Position numbers and translations under genes: made by a program
DNA from: JAVKSL01 sp039583695
GTDB taxonomy: Bacteria; Actinomycetota; Acidimicrobiia; Acidimicrobiales; JAJPHD01
NCBI GenBank assembly: GCA_039583695.1
Contig: JAVKSL010000011.1
Coordinates: 1 to 55,285, forward strand
Length of the DNA: 55,285 bases
Direction of reading: 5' to 3'
Part shown: one piece after another, positions 32,625 through 41,583 of the stretch
Position numbering within the stretch: position 1 is the first letter of the stretch
How the letters are laid out: every line of letters starts with the position of its first letter
The notes under the pieces: generated by a model
Seen by the model: only the letters and a program-made list of their open reading frames with translations
The model's database searches: none
Told to the model about the DNA's origin: nothing

Positions 32625-33074
32625 GTGCGAGTTGTTCTTCGAGCCGACCTGTCTGGGCTGGGAAAGCGCGGCGACATCGTGGAGGTGGCCGACGGCCATG
32701 CGCGCAACTATCTGATTCCCAAGTCGTTTGCGATGCCTGCCACCCCTGGTATCGCTTCCCAGGCAGCTGCCATGCGGCGATCCAGGGATGTTCGCGACAC
32801 CAGGGCAAGGGAGGGTGCCGAGATTGTCGCACGCCAGCTCGTGCCTGCCGTGATCCGCATCAAGGCGCGAGCCGGGACTGGCGGCAAGCTCTTCGGGTCG
32901 GTCACCGCCGCAGACGTCACCGATGCCGTGTTGGCCCAGACCGGGGTCGAGCTCGACCGGCGCCGGCTCCTGATCGACGAGCCGATCAGGACGTTGGGGG
33001 TTCACGAGGTTCCGGTCAAGTTGCACGCCGAGGTGGAGTTTCGGGTCACCGTAGAGGTGGTGGCAGCTACCTGA
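32625..33074 (+). CDS. rplI: Ribosomal protein bL9
   Basis: 50S protein bL9, 149 residues. The N-terminal domain has RVVLRADLSGLGKRGDIVEV, then ADGHARNYLIPKSFAMPAT. A long helix and the C-terminal domain (GGKLFGSVTAADVTDAVLAQ; RTLGVHEVPVKLHAEVEFRV) follow. GTG 32625 starts two bases after the rpsR stop. Last gene of the operon. Confidence 0.96.
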   Translation: MRVVLRADLSGLGKRGDIVEVADGHARNYLIPKSFAMPATPGIASQAAAMRRSRDVRDTRAREGAEIVARQLVPAVIRIKARAGTGGKLFGSVTAADVTDAVLAQTGVELDRRRLLIDEPIRTLGVHEVPVKLHAEVEFRVTVEVVAAT

Positions 33075-33103
33075 GGCGGGTGAGGTGCGACAGGTGGCTA
33101 CCG

Positions 33104-33131
33104 GCCCAGGTTGCTCTCGTACAGGCGCTTA
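33104..33131. repeat. Solo copy of a dispersed arm sequence
   Basis: This 28-base stretch (CCCAGGTTGCTCTCGTACAG and on into AGGCGCTTA) matches the reverse complement of the left arm of the inverted repeat at 43084 at about 25 of 28 positions. It lies just downstream of rplI and runs into the stop of the convergent cyclophilin gene. Confidence 0.6.
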
Positions 33132-33683
33132 GTCCTTCTCGGTGATGGTCACCGACTCGATCCGCACCGACACCGTGGGCCGGCCCGAGCTGGTCCCTAC
33201 GGCCTCGATGGCCGTCACCACGTTCAGGCCCTTGACCACCTTGCCGAACAGGGAGTACTTCGGTGGTAGCCCCACCCCGTCGGGTCCGCTCACCACGAAG
33301 AACTGGCTCCCGTTCGTATTCGGTCCCGCGTTCGCCATGGCCAGTGAGCCTATCTCATAGCGACCCGGCGCGGGGAGCTCGTCGGCGAACTTGTAGCCCG
33401 GTCCGCCGGTGCCGTTGCCCAGAGGACAACCCCCCTGGAGCATGAAGCCGGGGATGATCCGGTGGAACACAATCCCCTCGTAGTAGTGATAGCGCGCCAG
33501 GAACACGAAGTTGTTGACGGTCTTCGGCGCCGAAGAGGCGTCAAGGAACAGCGTCATCGTCCCCTTGGTGGTGACCATCTCCGCCTCGTAGGTCTTCGTC
33601 GGGTCGATGCACATCGGCGGCGCGGCGTCGAAACGTTGGAGCTTGGGGCTGGAGCCGTCGGCGGCTGGGCACTCGGTGGGCAT
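33129..33683 (-). CDS. Cyclophilin-type peptidyl-prolyl isomerase
   Basis: A 184-residue cyclophilin without signal peptide, probably cytosolic. Signatures: APKTVNNFVFLARYHYYEGI, VFHRIIPGFMLQGGCPLGNG, GSLAMANAGPNTNGSQFFVV, YSLFGKVVKGLNVVTAIEAV. The Arg of FHRIIPGF and the Gln/Phe of SQFF, needed for isomerase activity, are present. It is the first of two cyclophilin genes in tandem. It converges on rplI. Confidence 0.93.
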   Translation of the reverse strand: MPTECPAADGSSPKLQRFDAAPPMCIDPTKTYEAEMVTTKGTMTLFLDASSAPKTVNNFVFLARYHYYEGIVFHRIIPGFMLQGGCPLGNGTGGPGYKFADELPAPGRYEIGSLAMANAGPNTNGSQFFVVSGPDGVGLPPKYSLFGKVVKGLNVVTAIEAVGTSSGRPTVSVRIESVTITEKD

Positions 33684-33811
33684 GGCCCCAGCCTAGCTCG
33701 ACCATCCTGACCCACAATCACTCGGGCCCGGCTGATCGACCTCCAGGTTAGGACCTCCAGTGCGCGCCTTGGGCAGCGGAGCCATCCCCCGGGGTCAGGA
33801 CGAGAAGGCGG

Positions 33812-34603
33812 CTAGGAGGAGAAGATGGTCACCGAGAGGATGTAGTGGTCGAGCTTGGGACGGCCGCTCGGTGTGCCGGACGCCTCGATCCTGTCGACCA
33901 CGGCCATGCCCGAGGTCACCTGGCCGAGCACGGCGTAGTCCGGCGGCAGGGCCTCTCCCGCCTTGCCCACCACGACGAAGAACTGGCTTCCCGCCGTGCC
34001 CGCCGGTTGCGAGGCGGTCTTCGCCATCGCGACGGTCCCCAGCTTGTAGGCCCCCGCCTTGGGCACGGGCCCCTGGACCGTGTAACCGGGACCCTGCGGC
34101 GAAGTGCTCACCAACGGGTTGGGGTCGCCCCCTTGGACCACGAAGCCGGGGATCACCCGCTGGAAGATGAGGCCCTTGTAGAACTGGTAGCGAGCCAGGT
34201 AGACGAAGTCGTTCACCACGACCGGGTCCGATGTGGCGAGGGCGACGGTGAAGGTGCCGAGATCGGTCACCACGCTGGCGTCGTAGGTCTTTTTTGGCTC
34301 GAGACAGCTCGGAGGGGGCTTGGCGAAGCTGGCCCGGCGGGCCACGGAGCCCGAGACCGGCGGGCAGGGCGCGGCGGCGGCCGCGGTGGTCGCTGTAGTC
34401 GTGGCCTGTCGGCCGGGCCGAGCCACCTTGGCGCCGCCGCCTGTGCCCCCCACGACCCCGTAGGTGATCCCTGCCGCGGCGACCAGGACCACTACCGCCG
34501 CCCCAGCGAGGCGCCGGCGTGCCCGCCGGCGCCTCATCGCCTCGAGCTGGGCGCGCTTGGCCGCGCGGAGTGCTCGCTGTCGGTGGCGTTTGGATGTCGG
34601 CAC
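33812..34603 (-). CDS. Membrane-anchored cyclophilin-type isomerase
   Basis: A 263-residue cyclophilin paralogue. A very basic start (MPTSKRHRQRALRAAKRAQL and an RRRRARRR run) precedes one membrane helix (LAGAAVVVLVAAAGITYGVV), so the domain is probably outside. An Ala/Thr linker leads to the isomerase domain: FQRVIPGFVVQGGDPNPLVS, GTVAMAKTASQPAGTAGSQF FVVV, YAVLGQVTSGMAVVDRIEAS. The catalytic Arg is kept. Start GTG 34603. It likely arose by duplication with the neighbour and was re-targeted to the cell envelope. Confidence 0.92.
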   Translation of the reverse strand: MPTSKRHRQRALRAAKRAQLEAMRRRRARRRLAGAAVVVLVAAAGITYGVVGGTGGGAKVARPGRQATTTATTAAAAAPCPPVSGSVARRASFAKPPPSCLEPKKTYDASVVTDLGTFTVALATSDPVVVNDFVYLARYQFYKGLIFQRVIPGFVVQGGDPNPLVSTSPQGPGYTVQGPVPKAGAYKLGTVAMAKTASQPAGTAGSQFFVVVGKAGEALPPDYAVLGQVTSGMAVVDRIEASGTPSGRPKLDHYILSVTIFSS

Positions 34604-34629
34604 GGCCCCACAACAGTAGCGTCATGGGG

Positions 34630-35838
34630 ATGGCCCTAATAGTGCAAAAGTTCGGGGGGACCTCGGTAGCTGACGCCGACCGGATCCGCGCCGTAGCCGA
34701 CCACATCGCCCGCACCCGGCGCCACGGGCACGAGGTGGCAGTCGTCGTCAGCGCCATGGGCAAGACCACCGACGGCCTCATCCGCCTGGCTCACGACGTC
34801 AGCCGGACGCACCCAGGTCGGGAGATGGACATGCTGCTCACCGCGGGCGAGCGGGTCTCGATGGCCCTGCTGTGCATGGCCTTGGCCGAGCTGGGCGTGC
34901 CGGCTGTGTCCTTCACCGGCAGCCAGGCGGGGATCATCACCGACGCCACCCACACCCGGGCCAAGATCGTGGAGGTTCGCGGCGACCGCCTGCGCCACGC
35001 CCTGGCCAAAGGCCAGGTCCCGGTCGTGGCCGGCTTCCAGGGCGTGTCGGCGGAAAGTGACGTGACCACCCTCGGCCGGGGCGGCTCCGATACCACGGCG
35101 GTGGCCCTGGCGGCAGCGCTCAACGCCACGGCATGCGAGGTCTATACCGATGTGTCGGGCGTGTTCAGCGCCGACCCCCGAATCGTGCCCAGCGCGCATC
35201 GCATCCCCCGGGTCAGCTTCGACGAGATGCTGGAGATCGCGGCCAGCGGTGCCCGGGTGCTGGCCCTGCGCTCGGTCGAGTTTGCCCGCACCCACCATGT
35301 GGACCTCCACGTCCGCTCCAGCTTCACCTGGGAGCCAGGAACGTGGGTCAAAGAGGAGGACCCTTCGATGGAACAGCCAATCGTCTCCGCAGTCACCCAC
35401 GACGCCTCGGAGGCCAAGGTCACCGTCACCGGTGTCCCGGATCGTCCCGGCATCGCGGCCCGGCTGTTCAGGGCGCTGGCCGACCGGGCGGTGAACGTGG
35501 ACATGATCGAGCAGAACACGTCGATCCATGGCCTCACCGATATATCTTTCACCGTGCCGCGCGATGACCTCGCGGTCAGCCTGGAGGTGGCCCGCGCCCT
35601 GGCGCCCCACATCGGAGCCACCGACGTCCTGGCCGACGAGAACGTGGCCCGCGTCTCCCTGGTGGGTGCCGGGATGCGCTCTCACCCTGGCGTCAGCGCC
35701 ACGATGTTCGAGACCCTCGCTGCCAACGACATCAATATCGAGATGATCTCCACCTCGGCCATCCGCATCTCATGCATGGTTGCCGCGGATGCCATGGAGC
35801 GGGCGGTCCAGGCCCTTCACGACGCCTTCAAGCTTTGA
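34630..35838 (+). CDS. lysC: Aspartate kinase, alpha subunit
   Basis: First enzyme of the aspartate pathway (lysine, threonine, methionine, diaminopimelate), 402 residues. Kinase signatures: VQKFGGTSVADADRIRAVAD, MDMLLTAGERVSMALL, TTLGRGGSDTTAVALAAAL, EVYTDVSGVFSADPRIVPSA. Two ACT domains follow (VTVTGVPDRPGIAARLFRAL; VSLVGAGMRSHPGVSATMFE). I start at ATG 34630 (MALIVQKF); an ATG six bases earlier is also possible. It contains an internal beta-subunit start. asd lies 1.3 kb downstream, separated by an opposite-strand gene. Confidence 0.96.
   Translation: MALIVQKFGGTSVADADRIRAVADHIARTRRHGHEVAVVVSAMGKTTDGLIRLAHDVSRTHPGREMDMLLTAGERVSMALLCMALAELGVPAVSFTGSQAGIITDATHTRAKIVEVRGDRLRHALAKGQVPVVAGFQGVSAESDVTTLGRGGSDTTAVALAAALNATACEVYTDVSGVFSADPRIVPSAHRIPRVSFDEMLEIAASGARVLALRSVEFARTHHVDLHVRSSFTWEPGTWVKEEDPSMEQPIVSAVTHDASEAKVTVTGVPDRPGIAARLFRALADRAVNVDMIEQNTSIHGLTDISFTVPRDDLAVSLEVARALAPHIGATDVLADENVARVSLVGAGMRSHPGVSATMFETLAANDINIEMISTSAIRISCMVAADAMERAVQALHDAFKL
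35368..35838 (+). CDS. lysC: Aspartate kinase beta subunit (nested in-frame start)
   Basis: An internal ATG (MEQPIVSAVTHDASEAKVTV) within lysC is preceded by GAGGAGGA at a normal distance. It would yield a 156-residue ACT-only protein. The same alpha/beta overlap is known for aspartate kinases of corynebacteria and bacilli, where the beta chain joins alpha in an alpha2-beta2 enzyme and binds the feedback effectors. The start and its ribosome site are seen; expression is inferred. Confidence 0.7.
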   Translation: MEQPIVSAVTHDASEAKVTVTGVPDRPGIAARLFRALADRAVNVDMIEQNTSIHGLTDISFTVPRDDLAVSLEVARALAPHIGATDVLADENVARVSLVGAGMRSHPGVSATMFETLAANDINIEMISTSAIRISCMVAADAMERAVQALHDAFKL

Positions 35839-35869
35839 GGGCGACTAGGGCCTTTGAGGAACATGTACA

Positions 35870-35887
35870 GCGGCGCCAAGCCGCCGC
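35870..35887. terminator. GC hairpin between convergent genes
   Basis: GCGGCG-CCAAGC-CGCCGC lies in the short gap between lysC and the minus-strand gene ending at 35894. No T-tract follows on either strand, so termination is possible but not shown. Confidence 0.4.
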
Positions 35888-35893
35888 GCCCAC

Positions 35894-36991
35894 TTAGGGC
35901 CTGGCGGAAGGGACGAACAAGAGCCCACCGGGCTGCAAGCTGGTGATCAGCGGGGTGATCGCAGCGGTGAACATGTTCAGCGTTCCGAGGTAGCCCGGGG
36001 CGCTGCTCGGGACGTTGGCGGCCGCCGGAGTGACCGCGACCAACGCTTCGCCAAGTCGCCAGCGTCCGCTGACCGCGTAGATTGTGTTGGCCTTGTTGTC
36101 GGTGGCGTAGAGCGTGCCGTGGGTCGATGTGGCCCATGCGGTGTCGTTGATCGACACTGGCAGCCTGAGCACCGACAGGCTCGGGTTCCAGAATGGGCGG
36201 TGCAAGTCTGTGCGCTGCACGTAGACTTGCTCTTGGTCACCCTGGCTGTCGAGCACGAAGTCTCCGGCGAAGCGGGGGCTCGCCAAGGGCACGACCTCAT
36301 TGGAGTCGGGGTCGGTGAGGTGCAGGCGCACCAACTTCCCGGAGGCAGCGGTCCCGGTGTTGGCGACGCTGGCCAGGGACTCGTCCCCGAAGAGCGGGGT
36401 CACGTAAGCGATGCTCCCGAACAGGGAGACCTTGTAGACCGCGGGACCAGCCCCAGCTGTGGGAGCCGAGGCGCTGATCAGCATGTGGCCCTGATAGAAA
36501 GAGATGGCGTCGGTGCCGCCACCGTGGGGCAGCACGGAGATGTCGTAGGTGTAGTGGGCGAGCTGGTCGGTGCTCGGGTGAATCACGTAAAGGCTCGAGT
36601 TGCCGTCCTCGTTAGTCGTGGCGACGAGGCGGTTGTTGGGCGGGTCCGCGGTGAGCCCGTCACAGTGGCCAACCACCCTCCACGACGCCAGCTGATCTCC
36701 GCTGGGCGAGTACTCCACTATCACGCTGTCGGTGGCTCCCGTCGGGCCGGCCTGGCCCTTGGGGCCGATGCCGTTCTGGTACGCCGCGAAGATATTCCCG
36801 CCGAGTGTGGTGATGTCGTCCGGTCGGGTCATGGTGGCGGTTCCCCGGGCGAAGACGTTCACGTGCAGAGCGGTTCCTGGCGAGCTCGCCTGCGCCTCGG
36901 CACCCGTGGGGGGGACGAGCGCTCCGGCGCAGGCGAGCGCGCCAGCGGCCATCACGAGACGAAATCTGGCTATCGGGAGGCGCGATATCAC
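35894..36991 (-). CDS. Secreted protein of unknown function, beta-propeller-like
   Basis: A 365-residue exported protein that I cannot name. GTG 36991 follows AAAGGA; the signal peptide is ISRLPIARFRLVMAAGALAC with cleavage probably after TGAEAQA. The mature part alternates short beta strands and turns (FARGTATMTRPDDITTLGGN, VEYSPSGDQLASWRVVGHCD, GLTADPPNNRLVATTNEDGN, LYATDNKANTIYAVSGRWRL), in the style of NHL/SMP-30-like propellers. One Cys remains. Its final codons and stop coincide with a 15-base sequence that is also part of the inverted repeat at 43178-43192. It sits between lysC and asd on the other strand, so it is probably unrelated to that pathway. Confidence 0.8.
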   Translation of the reverse strand: MISRLPIARFRLVMAAGALACAGALVPPTGAEAQASSPGTALHVNVFARGTATMTRPDDITTLGGNIFAAYQNGIGPKGQAGPTGATDSVIVEYSPSGDQLASWRVVGHCDGLTADPPNNRLVATTNEDGNSSLYVIHPSTDQLAHYTYDISVLPHGGGTDAISFYQGHMLISASAPTAGAGPAVYKVSLFGSIAYVTPLFGDESLASVANTGTAASGKLVRLHLTDPDSNEVVPLASPRFAGDFVLDSQGDQEQVYVQRTDLHRPFWNPSLSVLRLPVSINDTAWATSTHGTLYATDNKANTIYAVSGRWRLGEALVAVTPAAANVPSSAPGYLGTLNMFTAAITPLITSLQPGGLLFVPSARP

Positions 36992-37173
36992 GAGCACATC
37001 CTTTCGTGTTGACCGCCACCGAACGTATCCAGGCTCGCCAAACCGGGCGCGAAGCGATAGTGGACACCGCGCGAAGCGTTGGTGAACAGCTACCCTCTGG
37101 GGCAAGCTCCGCGGGCGCCGCCCAACCCCCCGGGCGCGGCGGTGCGGCGCGGCGGTCTATATTCCTTGAAAGT

Positions 37174-38193
37174 ATGCGCATTGCGGTGGTGGGGGCGACT
37201 GGCCAGGTCGGCGGGGTGATGCGGTCGGTGCTGGTGGAGCGGGGCTTTCCTGTGAGCGAGATGCGCTTTATGGCCTCGGCGCGCTCGGCGGGGCGGCGGC
37301 TCGGCTGGGCCGGGGGGGAGCTGGAGGTCACTGACGCCTGGACGGCGGACTGGCGGGGCGTCGACGTGGCGCTGTTCGCCTGCGGAGCGCCGGCGTCCCG
37401 GGAGCTGGCGCCGCGGGCGGCCGAGGCTGGAGCCGTGGTCATCGACAACTCGCCGGCCTGGCGCATGGACCCCGAGGTGCCCTTGGTGGTGCCGGAGGTC
37501 AACGGGGCCGAGCTCGAGCGGATCGGCAAGGGGATCGTGGCCAACCCCAACTGCACGACAATGGTGGCGATGCCGGCCCTGGCCGCGCTGCGTGACGCCG
37601 CCGGGTTGCGCCGGGTGGTGGCGTCGACCTACCAGTGCGTGTCCGGGGCGGGGGGGGCCGGGGTGGCTGAGCTGGCCGAGCAGGTGGCCAAGGCGGGGGA
37701 TCAAGTGGCTGCGCTGGCCTTTGACGGGGGAGCGGTGGACTGGCCGGAGCGCTCGGTGTTCCCCGCGCCGGTTGCGTTCAACGTGGTCCCGCTGGCTGGG
37801 TCCCTGGTGGACGACGAGACCAACGAGGAGCACAAGTTCCGCAACGAGGCCCGCAAGATACTCGGCTTGTCCGATCTCGCGGTCTCGGCGACCTGCGTGC
37901 GCGTCGGGGTGATGACCGGGCACTCGATCTCGCTGAACGTGGAGCTGTGCTCGGCGCTCGACGTGGCCGACGCCCGGCGGGTGCTGGCATCCGCTCCGGG
38001 TCTGCAGCTGATCGACTTACCCACTCCGCTCGCTGCTGCCGGCCGGGACCCCTGCCTGGTGGGTCGGGTGCGCAGGGACCCGGGGGCGGAGCACGGGCTG
38101 GCATTTTTCGTGGTGGGGGACAACCTGCGCAAGGGGGCAGCGCTCAACGCGGTCCAGATTGCGGAGGCGCTCGCCGCGCTCCGCGGGCTTTAG
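37174..38193 (+). CDS. asd: Aspartate-semialdehyde dehydrogenase
   Basis: Second enzyme of the aspartate pathway, 339 residues. NADP site IAVVGATGQVGGVMRSVLVE, catalytic Cys127 in GIVANPNCTTMVAMPALAAL, then STYQCVSGAGGAGVAELAEQ, NEEHKFRNEARKILGL and CVRVGVMTGHSISLNVEL. ATG 37174 is chosen because it opens directly on the Rossmann strand. Followed by xseA. Confidence 0.96.
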   Translation: MRIAVVGATGQVGGVMRSVLVERGFPVSEMRFMASARSAGRRLGWAGGELEVTDAWTADWRGVDVALFACGAPASRELAPRAAEAGAVVIDNSPAWRMDPEVPLVVPEVNGAELERIGKGIVANPNCTTMVAMPALAALRDAAGLRRVVASTYQCVSGAGGAGVAELAEQVAKAGDQVAALAFDGGAVDWPERSVFPAPVAFNVVPLAGSLVDDETNEEHKFRNEARKILGLSDLAVSATCVRVGVMTGHSISLNVELCSALDVADARRVLASAPGLQLIDLPTPLAAAGRDPCLVGRVRRDPGAEHGLAFFVVGDNLRKGAALNAVQIAEALAALRGL

Positions 38194-38225
38194 CCCTGGT
38201 GGACGGCCTGTTCGACGCTGGAGGA

Positions 38226-39452
38226 ATGGTGCGCCGGGTCAGCCTGGTGCGCCTCAGCGCTGAGATCGGCCGGTCGGTTGCGGCCCTCGGGCGCCTGTTC
38301 ACCGAGGGCGAGGTGGTCCGTCCGACGGTGCGGCCCTCAGGGGTCATCTACTTCACGCTTCGGGATCGCTCGGCCCAGCTGTCGGTGGTGTGCCCCGCTT
38401 CGCGGGCCCGGCGGTGCCGTGTGGTGCATGGCGAGCGGGTGGGGGTGACCGGGACGCTGTGCTGGAGCGTGGACCGGGGCCAGCTCAGCCTGTCGGCCGA
38501 GGAGGTGGTGCCCGTTGGCGCAGGGGCTATTGCTGCCGCGCTGGCGGAGTGCCGGAGGCGACTGGAGAGCGACGGCCTGATCGGGCGGCCTACCCGGGCG
38601 CTCCCGGTGCTGCCCGCTGCGATCGGGGTGATCTGTGGGGCGGAGGCGGCCGTACGGGCAGATATCGCTTCGGTGGTGGCGGCCCGTTACGCCGGGTATC
38701 CGGTGGTGTGGCGGGAGGTGCCCGTGTCTGGGCCTGGCGCAGCGGAGTGTTTGGTCGGGGCGCTGGAGTCGCTGGGTGCGCTGGGGGAGGTCGAGGTGAT
38801 CATCCTGGCCCGCGGCGGGGGCGATGCCGCGGCCCTGCTGGCCTTCAGCGACGAGGAGCTTTGCCGGGCGATAGCGGCGTCGCCCGTGCCGGTGGTGAGC
38901 GCGATCGGGCACCACGGGGATCGCCCGTTGTGTGACGAGGTGGCCGACCTGCGCTGCGGCACCCCCTCCCTTGCGGCCATGGCGGTGGTGCCGGATCGGG
39001 CCGCGCTGGAGGCCGGCCTGGCAGCGATGCTCGCGGCAGCGAGTGCAGTGGTGACCGGCCGCCTCCAGGGGGCCGAGCGTGACCTGGAGCAGATGGACAT
39101 GGACGCGGCACTGCAGGCGGGTCTGGGGCTGGCCTCACGGCGGCTGGAGCTCGCGGCGGGGGCGCTGGCGCGCTTCGACCCGGCCGGGCGGGTGGCGGAG
39201 GCGGCCCGGGCGCTGGGGGGTCTGGACTGGCGGGGTCCATTGGTGCGCCGGGTGGCCGCGGCGGGCACCGAGCTGGAGGGCCGTCGACGGACGCTGGATG
39301 CGCTGGATCCGGCGGGGGTCCTGGACCGGGGCTACGCGGTGGTGCGTCGCCTGGACGGCACTGTCCTGCGGGACCCTTCCCAGGTCACCGCAGGCGAGCT
39401 GGTGGACATCACCTTGGCCCGCGGCGGGCTGCGGGCTGAGGTGCAGAGGTGA
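38226..39452 (+). CDS. xseA: Exodeoxyribonuclease VII large subunit
   Basis: About 408 residues. An OB-fold start (GVIYFTLRDRSAQLSVVCPA) and the nuclease core (IILARGGGDAAALLAFSDEE, VVSAIGHHGDRPLCDEVADL, RCGTPSLAAMAVVPDR) match XseA, the large subunit that cuts single-stranded DNA into oligonucleotides. C-terminal helices and the final DPAGVLDRGYAVVRRLDGTV are also typical. The start is uncertain: ATG 38226 is very close to GGAGG, GTG 38229 is better spaced, and GTG 38199 is another option. Overlaps xseB by four bases. Confidence 0.92.
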   Translation: MVRRVSLVRLSAEIGRSVAALGRLFTEGEVVRPTVRPSGVIYFTLRDRSAQLSVVCPASRARRCRVVHGERVGVTGTLCWSVDRGQLSLSAEEVVPVGAGAIAAALAECRRRLESDGLIGRPTRALPVLPAAIGVICGAEAAVRADIASVVAARYAGYPVVWREVPVSGPGAAECLVGALESLGALGEVEVIILARGGGDAAALLAFSDEELCRAIAASPVPVVSAIGHHGDRPLCDEVADLRCGTPSLAAMAVVPDRAALEAGLAAMLAAASAVVTGRLQGAERDLEQMDMDAALQAGLGLASRRLELAAGALARFDPAGRVAEAARALGGLDWRGPLVRRVAAAGTELEGRRRTLDALDPAGVLDRGYAVVRRLDGTVLRDPSQVTAGELVDITLARGGLRAEVQR

Positions 39453-39688
39453 GCCAGATGGGTCCCGACCCTCCCGACCCTCCCGATCTGGGATCGCTCC
39501 GCTATGAGCAGCTGGTCGAGCTATTGGAGGGCCTAACCCGGCAGATGGCATCTGGCGGGGTGGGCATCGAAGAGGCGGCCCGGCTCTACGAGCGGGCTGG
39601 AGTGGTGCATGCGGCCGCATCCGAACGCCTGGCAAGTGTCACCGCGCGCCTGCGCGCGATGGGTGCGGACCTCCCCGCGCCGACGTGA
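39449..39688 (+). CDS. xseB: Exodeoxyribonuclease VII small subunit
   Basis: A 79-residue XseB: YEQLVELLEGLTRQMASGGV, then GIEEAARLYERAGVVHAAAS, the coiled-coil that clamps XseA. The GTG start overlaps the xseA stop as GTGA. The first ~17 residues are Pro/Asp-rich. The 121 bases after it hold no gene. Confidence 0.92.
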   Translation: MSQMGPDPPDPPDLGSLRYEQLVELLEGLTRQMASGGVGIEEAARLYERAGVVHAAASERLASVTARLRAMGADLPAPT

Positions 39689-39809
39689 CCGTTCCAGCTT
39701 CGAGACCGATACCGGGTGGCATAGGAGCGCCGTGCCCACCTAGCGACGTGCTCTGGGTCATAGTGGCACAAAACAGGTCGCAATTGCCCAAAGTACGGGA
39801 TAAGCAGTG

Positions 39810-41444
39810 ATGCCCGTCTCACCAGGCCGAGCCGAGCGCCACGGGGGGGACCTGGCTCTGGCGGGGCTGGGTAGGAAGACACGGACCATCTTCACCTTGT
39901 CCGGCGGGCACGTCTTCCCCATCTACGACGCCTGCACCAAGGCGGGGGTGCAGATCATCGACGTCCGCCACGAGCAGACCGCCGCGTTTGCAGCCGAAGG
40001 CCTGGCGAAGCTCACCCGAGGCCCGGGGGTGGCAGTGGTGACTGCTGGCCCGGGGGTCACCAACACGGTGAGTGCGCTGAGCACGGCGCAGCACAACGGC
40101 TCGCCACTCATTGTGCTCGCCGGGAGGGCAGCGGGGTCTGGCTGGGGGAGAGGATCGCTACAGGAGCTTGACCATATTCCCATAATTGCCCCGGTCACCA
40201 AGCTGGCCGTCACCGTGGGGACCACCTCGGCCATCGAGGGAACTGTCGCCGAGGCCCAGCGTGTGGCGCTTGTCTCACACCGGGGTCCGGTCTTTGTCGA
40301 CCTGCCCCTCGACGTGATCTATGGCATGGCGGGCGGACCGACCCTCGCCTCGCCCCGCCCCTTCCCCAAGAGCGCCGACCCGGACCCCGAGCAGGTAACC
40401 CGGGCTGGGCGACTATTGGCATCGGCCAGACGACCGATGCTGGTGGCCGGGAGCGACGTGTGGTGGGAGGGTGCGTCGTCGTCGTTGCGGCGCTGCGTGG
40501 AGACGCTCAGGGTTCCCGCATTGGCTAACGGCATGGGCAGGGGCTGTCTGTCCGCGGCCCACGAGCTGGCTTTTGCCCGTGCTCGCGATTTGCTGCGGGA
40601 GGCCGACGTGGTCGCAGTGGTCGGAACACCGTTGGATTTTCGCCTCTCGTTCGGGGACTTCGGGGGGGCCGCGGTGGTTCATGTCACGGACAGCCCTGCC
40701 GTCAGGGCGACACACGTGGAGCTGGCTGCGGCGCCCGCAGGAGAGCTGTCCAAGGTGTTGGAGGGGATGGCTGAGGCTGGGGCCGCCCGGCTCGCCGACC
40801 ACGAGCCCTGGATCGCCCGTCTCCGGGATGAGGAGCGGGCTCGGCGGGAGGCTGATGAGGTGCTCCTGGGTTCCGAGGCGGCGGCGATCCACCCGGCTCG
40901 GATTTACGGGGAGCTACGGCGGCGGCTGGATCGGGATGCGGTGGTGATCGGGGACGGGGGAGATTTTGTGTCCTGGGCCGGGAGACTCGTGGATTCGTAC
41001 GAGCCTGGCTGCTGGATGGACCCCGGACCCTATGGTTGCCTGGGAACCGGGCTGGGTTACGCGATCGCTGCCAAGGTCGTGCACCCTGACCGCCAGGTGG
41101 TCCTGCTTGCTGGAGATGGGGCGCTGGGGTTCTCTGCGATGGACATCGACACCCTGGTTCGTCACCGTCTGGCGGTGGTGATCGTGGTGGGCAACAACGG
41201 CATCTGGGGCCTGGAGAAGCACCCCATGCGCGCGATCTACGGCTACGACGTGGCGGCCGACCTGCAGGCCGAGTGCCGCTACGACGAGGTGGCCCGGGCG
41301 CTGGGGGGTGACGGCGAGATTGTCCGGCACCCAGCAGGGATCGGTCCAGCGCTGGATCGGGCCTTTGCGGCGGGTGTGGCCTATGTGGTGAACGTGGTCA
41401 TCGACCCGGCGGTGGTGTATCCCCGAACGTCCAGCCTGGGCTGA
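39810..41444 (+). CDS. ThDP-dependent enzyme, acetolactate synthase/2-hydroxyacyl-CoA lyase-like
   Basis: A 544-residue thiamine-diphosphate enzyme. The activating Glu is in IDVRHEQTAAFAAEGLAKLT, the central domain includes RGPVFVDLPLDVIYG, and the ThDP/Mg site is VVLLAGDGALGFSAMDIDTL, then IVVGNNGIWGLEKH. Layout and length fit acetolactate synthase, oxalyl-CoA decarboxylase or 2-hydroxyacyl-CoA lyase. No regulatory subunit (ilvN/ilvH) or ketol-acid reductoisomerase gene lies nearby, so a biosynthetic ilvB role is doubtful. ATG 39810 is preceded immediately by an in-frame GTG; no Shine-Dalgarno is clear. Confidence 0.88.
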   Translation: MPVSPGRAERHGGDLALAGLGRKTRTIFTLSGGHVFPIYDACTKAGVQIIDVRHEQTAAFAAEGLAKLTRGPGVAVVTAGPGVTNTVSALSTAQHNGSPLIVLAGRAAGSGWGRGSLQELDHIPIIAPVTKLAVTVGTTSAIEGTVAEAQRVALVSHRGPVFVDLPLDVIYGMAGGPTLASPRPFPKSADPDPEQVTRAGRLLASARRPMLVAGSDVWWEGASSSLRRCVETLRVPALANGMGRGCLSAAHELAFARARDLLREADVVAVVGTPLDFRLSFGDFGGAAVVHVTDSPAVRATHVELAAAPAGELSKVLEGMAEAGAARLADHEPWIARLRDEERARREADEVLLGSEAAAIHPARIYGELRRRLDRDAVVIGDGGDFVSWAGRLVDSYEPGCWMDPGPYGCLGTGLGYAIAAKVVHPDRQVVLLAGDGALGFSAMDIDTLVRHRLAVVIVVGNNGIWGLEKHPMRAIYGYDVAADLQAECRYDEVARALGGDGEIVRHPAGIGPALDRAFAAGVAYVVNVVIDPAVVYPRTSSLG

Positions 41445-41583
41445 GTCGGAAGGCGGTGCCTGGCGGTCGAGGGCTGCGAGGCCTAGCCTTTGGGTCGTGG
41501 GATCCGCAGGAGACGCCGCTCTGGCCGGCCAAGTCACAGATCAGCCGCCTGCGGTCGCCCCGGGCAAGTGCCCACTGCGCCCG

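Noticed and set aside
39810..41444. Calling this gene ilvB
   Set aside because: No regulatory subunit or ilvC nearby, and the family is broad, so a specific symbol is not supported.
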